The notes under the pieces: generated by a model
What the model was told of the DNA's origin: nothing
Database searches by the model: none
The model's input: the letters and a program-made list of their open reading frames with translations, nothing else
In this document: positions 5,447 through 6,966 of the stretch, in pieces
How the letters are laid out: each line of letters opens with the position of its first letter
Position numbering within the stretch: the stretch's first letter is position 1
Position numbers and translations under genes: made by a program
Assembly: GCA_947565475.1 (NCBI GenBank)
Contig: CANOGI010000120.1
Span: 1 to 6,966, forward strand
Direction: 5' to 3'
Length of the DNA stretch: 6,966 nucleotides
Source: an uncultured Eubacteriaceae bacterium
GTDB lineage: Bacteria > Bacillota > Clostridia > Lachnospirales > CAG-274

Positions 5447-6370
5447 TTATCGAGGTATAGCTTTAAATAAACAAATAAGCCTGTCAAGCTCTTCCTCAGA
5501 ATAATATTCTATTTCTATTTTACCTTTATTCCTGCCGTTTTTAATATTAACTTTCGTGCCTAAAATGTCATTAAGACTTTTAGCAATTTGATTATACATC
5601 TCAGAATTAGGTTGCGCCTTTTTTTCTTTTTCATTCTCATTTTTTGAATTTTGCTTTTCAATATTCTCAAGAAAATTTTTTACAAAATCTTCCGTCATAC
5701 GTACGCTTAAACTTTCCTCTATTACTTTCTCAGCAGCCTCAAACTGTAAATCTCCGTCGGAAATAGATAATAAAGCTCTGGCGTGTCCTCCCGACAGCTT
5801 GTTTTCTTTTAAAAAATTTTGAACTCTTTTGTCGAGATTTAAAAGACGCATTGAATTTGTAACAGCCACTCTGCTCTTACCTACTTTTTTCGCTATAGTT
5901 TCTTGATTAAAATTAAACTCATCATAAAACTTTTTATAAGTAAAAGCCTCCTCAAGAGGGTTTAGATTTTCCCTTTGTATATTCTCAATTAAAGACGCCT
6001 CAAGAGCTTCCGCCTCGTCATATTCCTTGATAATAACAGGGATTGTTTTAAGTCCAGCTTTTCTTGCTGCTCTCCATCTTCTCTCTCCCGCTATAATCAT
6101 AAAGAAATCGCCGTTCTTTTTCACGACAATAGGCTGTACAATTCCTATTTCTTTTATAGACTCAGCCAACTCGGCTATCTTTTCCTCGTCAAAACTGGTT
6201 CTCGGTTGATTTTTATTAGGCTCAATTTTGTTAATATCAGCTTCAATAACAACATTTTTATCGTCCGTACTAATATTCACAGACTCATTGTCGCTCACGC
6301 TTTCGGCATTACTAATATTTTGTCCGAATAAAGCGTTAATGCCTTTGCCTAAACCTTTTTTATGTGTCAT
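5447..6370 (-). CDS. parB: Chromosome partition protein ParB (Spo0J)
   Basis: ParB binds parS sites, spreads as a CTP-dependent clamp, loads condensin and stimulates ParA for origin segregation. In the 307-residue form chosen here, KGLGKGINALF (5-15) is the N-terminal ParA-contact motif. The CTP-binding boxes are NQPR (54-57), GERR (95-98) and ENIQR (129-133). The helix-turn-helix spans about 156-177 (ETIAKKVGKSRVAVTN), followed by GHARALL (195-201). A charged linker (240-255) leads to the C-terminal dimerisation domain. The frame is open further upstream to an ATG at 6469, but the 33 extra residues look unlike any ParB. ParB proteins usually begin just before the LGKG motif, so the ATG at 6370 is preferred, with AAAGGA 14 bases upstream (rather far). 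No good parS site was found in the window. Confidence 0.95.
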   Translation of the reverse strand: MTHKKGLGKGINALFGQNISNAESVSDNESVNISTDDKNVVIEADINKIEPNKNQPRTSFDEEKIAELAESIKEIGIVQPIVVKKNGDFFMIIAGERRWRAARKAGLKTIPVIIKEYDEAEALEASLIENIQRENLNPLEEAFTYKKFYDEFNFNQETIAKKVGKSRVAVTNSMRLLNLDKRVQNFLKENKLSGGHARALLSISDGDLQFEAAEKVIEESLSVRMTEDFVKNFLENIEKQNSKNENEKEKKAQPNSEMYNQIAKSLNDILGTKVNIKNGRNKGKIEIEYYSEEELDRLICLFKAIPR

Positions 6371-6727
6371 AAAACATCGTATAATCCTTTCTCTAAATTT
6401 TATTTTTGTACTGCTCATATCTTTATAAAATAAAAATACTCTAAATATAAGAATAAACATCCTATACATATTAATCTCAGACCCGCGGTATATTGTCCTC
6501 TGCCCTTCTATTTAAAAAGAGTATAAACATACCGCTCGTGAACAAAAACTACTTTTTTTATCTCAAAAATATAACTAATATCTCGCTCTTTGTTTTTCAG
6601 CGAAAAAAAATATATTCCATCAAATAACAAAGTAAGTCTTTTCCTTAAAAAATAAGTAACTTCCTCCATCAGTTAAATGCTAATATTCGCTCACTTATTT
6701 CGATTAATCATTTTATTGTGTCATTAT
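6371..6727. other. Unusually long gap between parA and parB
   Basis: About 357 bases separate the parA stop from the parB start. They hold an imperfect copy of the dispersed repeat (6659-6678), a seven-base inverted repeat GCGGTAT/ATACCGC (6485-6491 and 6529-6535), a TCGCT/AGCGA pair near 6583-6605 and no convincing promoter. The only sizeable minus-strand frame (6508-6669, 53 codons) lacks a ribosome binding site. It looks like an insertion or decayed sequence. Confidence 0.55.
6659..6678. repeat. Dispersed repeat, copy 2
   Basis: ACTTCCTCCATCAGTTAAAT matches positions 233-252 at 18 of 20 bases, in the same orientation and also preceded by AATAAG. Copy 1 has a longer hairpin-forming segment just upstream that is missing or shortened here, so this may be a deleted copy of the same element. 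Confidence 0.5.
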
Positions 6728-6966
6728 TTAATTTTTCTTAGAAATCACTTCCTCCGCCAACAACCGATAAGCCTCCGCCCCTTTTGATTTAGAGTCATAT
6801 AAATTAATAGGCAGACCATGGCTCGGCGCTTCGCTTAAACGAACATTTCTCGGAATAATACTTTTATAAATATCTTTATCGAGATATTTCTTCACTTCCT
6901 CAACAACTTGAGCTGATAAATTTGTTCTTGAGTCGAACATAGTAAATACAACGCCCTCTACAACAA
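6728..6966 (-). CDS. parA: Chromosome partition ATPase ParA (Soj), C-terminal part
   Basis: Only the last 78 residues are in the window; the gene enters from the right edge with its frame open, and the stop is at 6728. ParA is a Walker-type ATPase that binds DNA non-specifically and moves ParB-parS complexes. The visible part is typical of Soj: EGVVFTMFDSRTNLS, then a helix VVEEVKKYL, then IPRNVRLSEAPSHGLPI, YDSKSKGAEAY and LLAEEV. The Walker A and B motifs would lie outside the window. It is on the same strand as parB and presumably heads the cluster, though separated from it by an unusually long gap. Confidence 0.93.
   Translation of the reverse strand, partial: VVEGVVFTMFDSRTNLSAQVVEEVKKYLDKDIYKSIIPRNVRLSEAPSHGLPINLYDSKSKGAEAYRLLAEEVISKKN

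Noticed and set aside
6371..6469. N-terminal extension of ParB by 33 residues from an ATG at 6469
   Set aside because: The extra residues are hydrophobic and basic, unlike ParB, and the family starts just before the LGKG motif at the 6370 start. The 6418 ATG has no suitable ribosome binding site either.
6508..6669. Minus-strand frame of 53 codons in the parA-parB gap
   Set aside because: It has no ribosome binding site, its ATG falls inside the dispersed repeat where the other copy has no ATG, and no motif is recognisable. A frame of this length can occur by chance.

Overview
The window is low-GC DNA from a member of the Bacillota, most likely a Clostridia relative. The evidence is strong purine-rich Shine-Dalgarno sites, a chromosomal soj/spo0J (parA/parB) locus followed by a DUF4446 gene, and a clostridial-type ArgS. 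I cannot name a genus.

Layout, left to right. (1) Positions 1-478 hold no convincing gene but contain several inverted repeats. A strong ribosome binding site on the minus strand near the left edge has no ATG in range. (2) A 37-residue single-span membrane protein lies at 479-592 (minus), with a clear promoter and ribosome binding site. (3) A 93-base palindromic element with a GC-rich core lies at 661-753. (4) argS is at 823-2409 (minus). Its product lacks about 35 residues inside the N-terminal tRNA-binding domain. (5) Positions 2410-2724 separate argS from a divergent alpha/beta-hydrolase-fold gene. They hold two similar promoters facing each other inside an imperfect inverted repeat. (6) The hydrolase-fold protein (2725-3678, plus) appears to have lost the usual catalytic residues. 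(7) A 23-bp perfect inverted repeat (3712-3782) probably terminates transcription from both sides. (8) A leftward par cluster fills the rest: parA (partial, right edge), a roughly 357-base gap, parB, a DUF4446 membrane protein, and an AT-rich 329-residue gene of unknown function.

How they fit together. ParA and ParB are the chromosome partition pair, and DUF4446 is a usual but uncharacterised neighbour. The last gene of the cluster is much more AT-rich and carries a His/Asn/His pattern suggestive of an HNH nuclease, so it may be accessory cargo riding on the par transcript. The parA-parB gap carries a 20-base sequence also found near the left edge. This hints at a dispersed element that has entered between two genes that are normally tightly linked. 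argS is an independent housekeeping unit. All functional calls rest on reading motifs by eye; no database search was possible.
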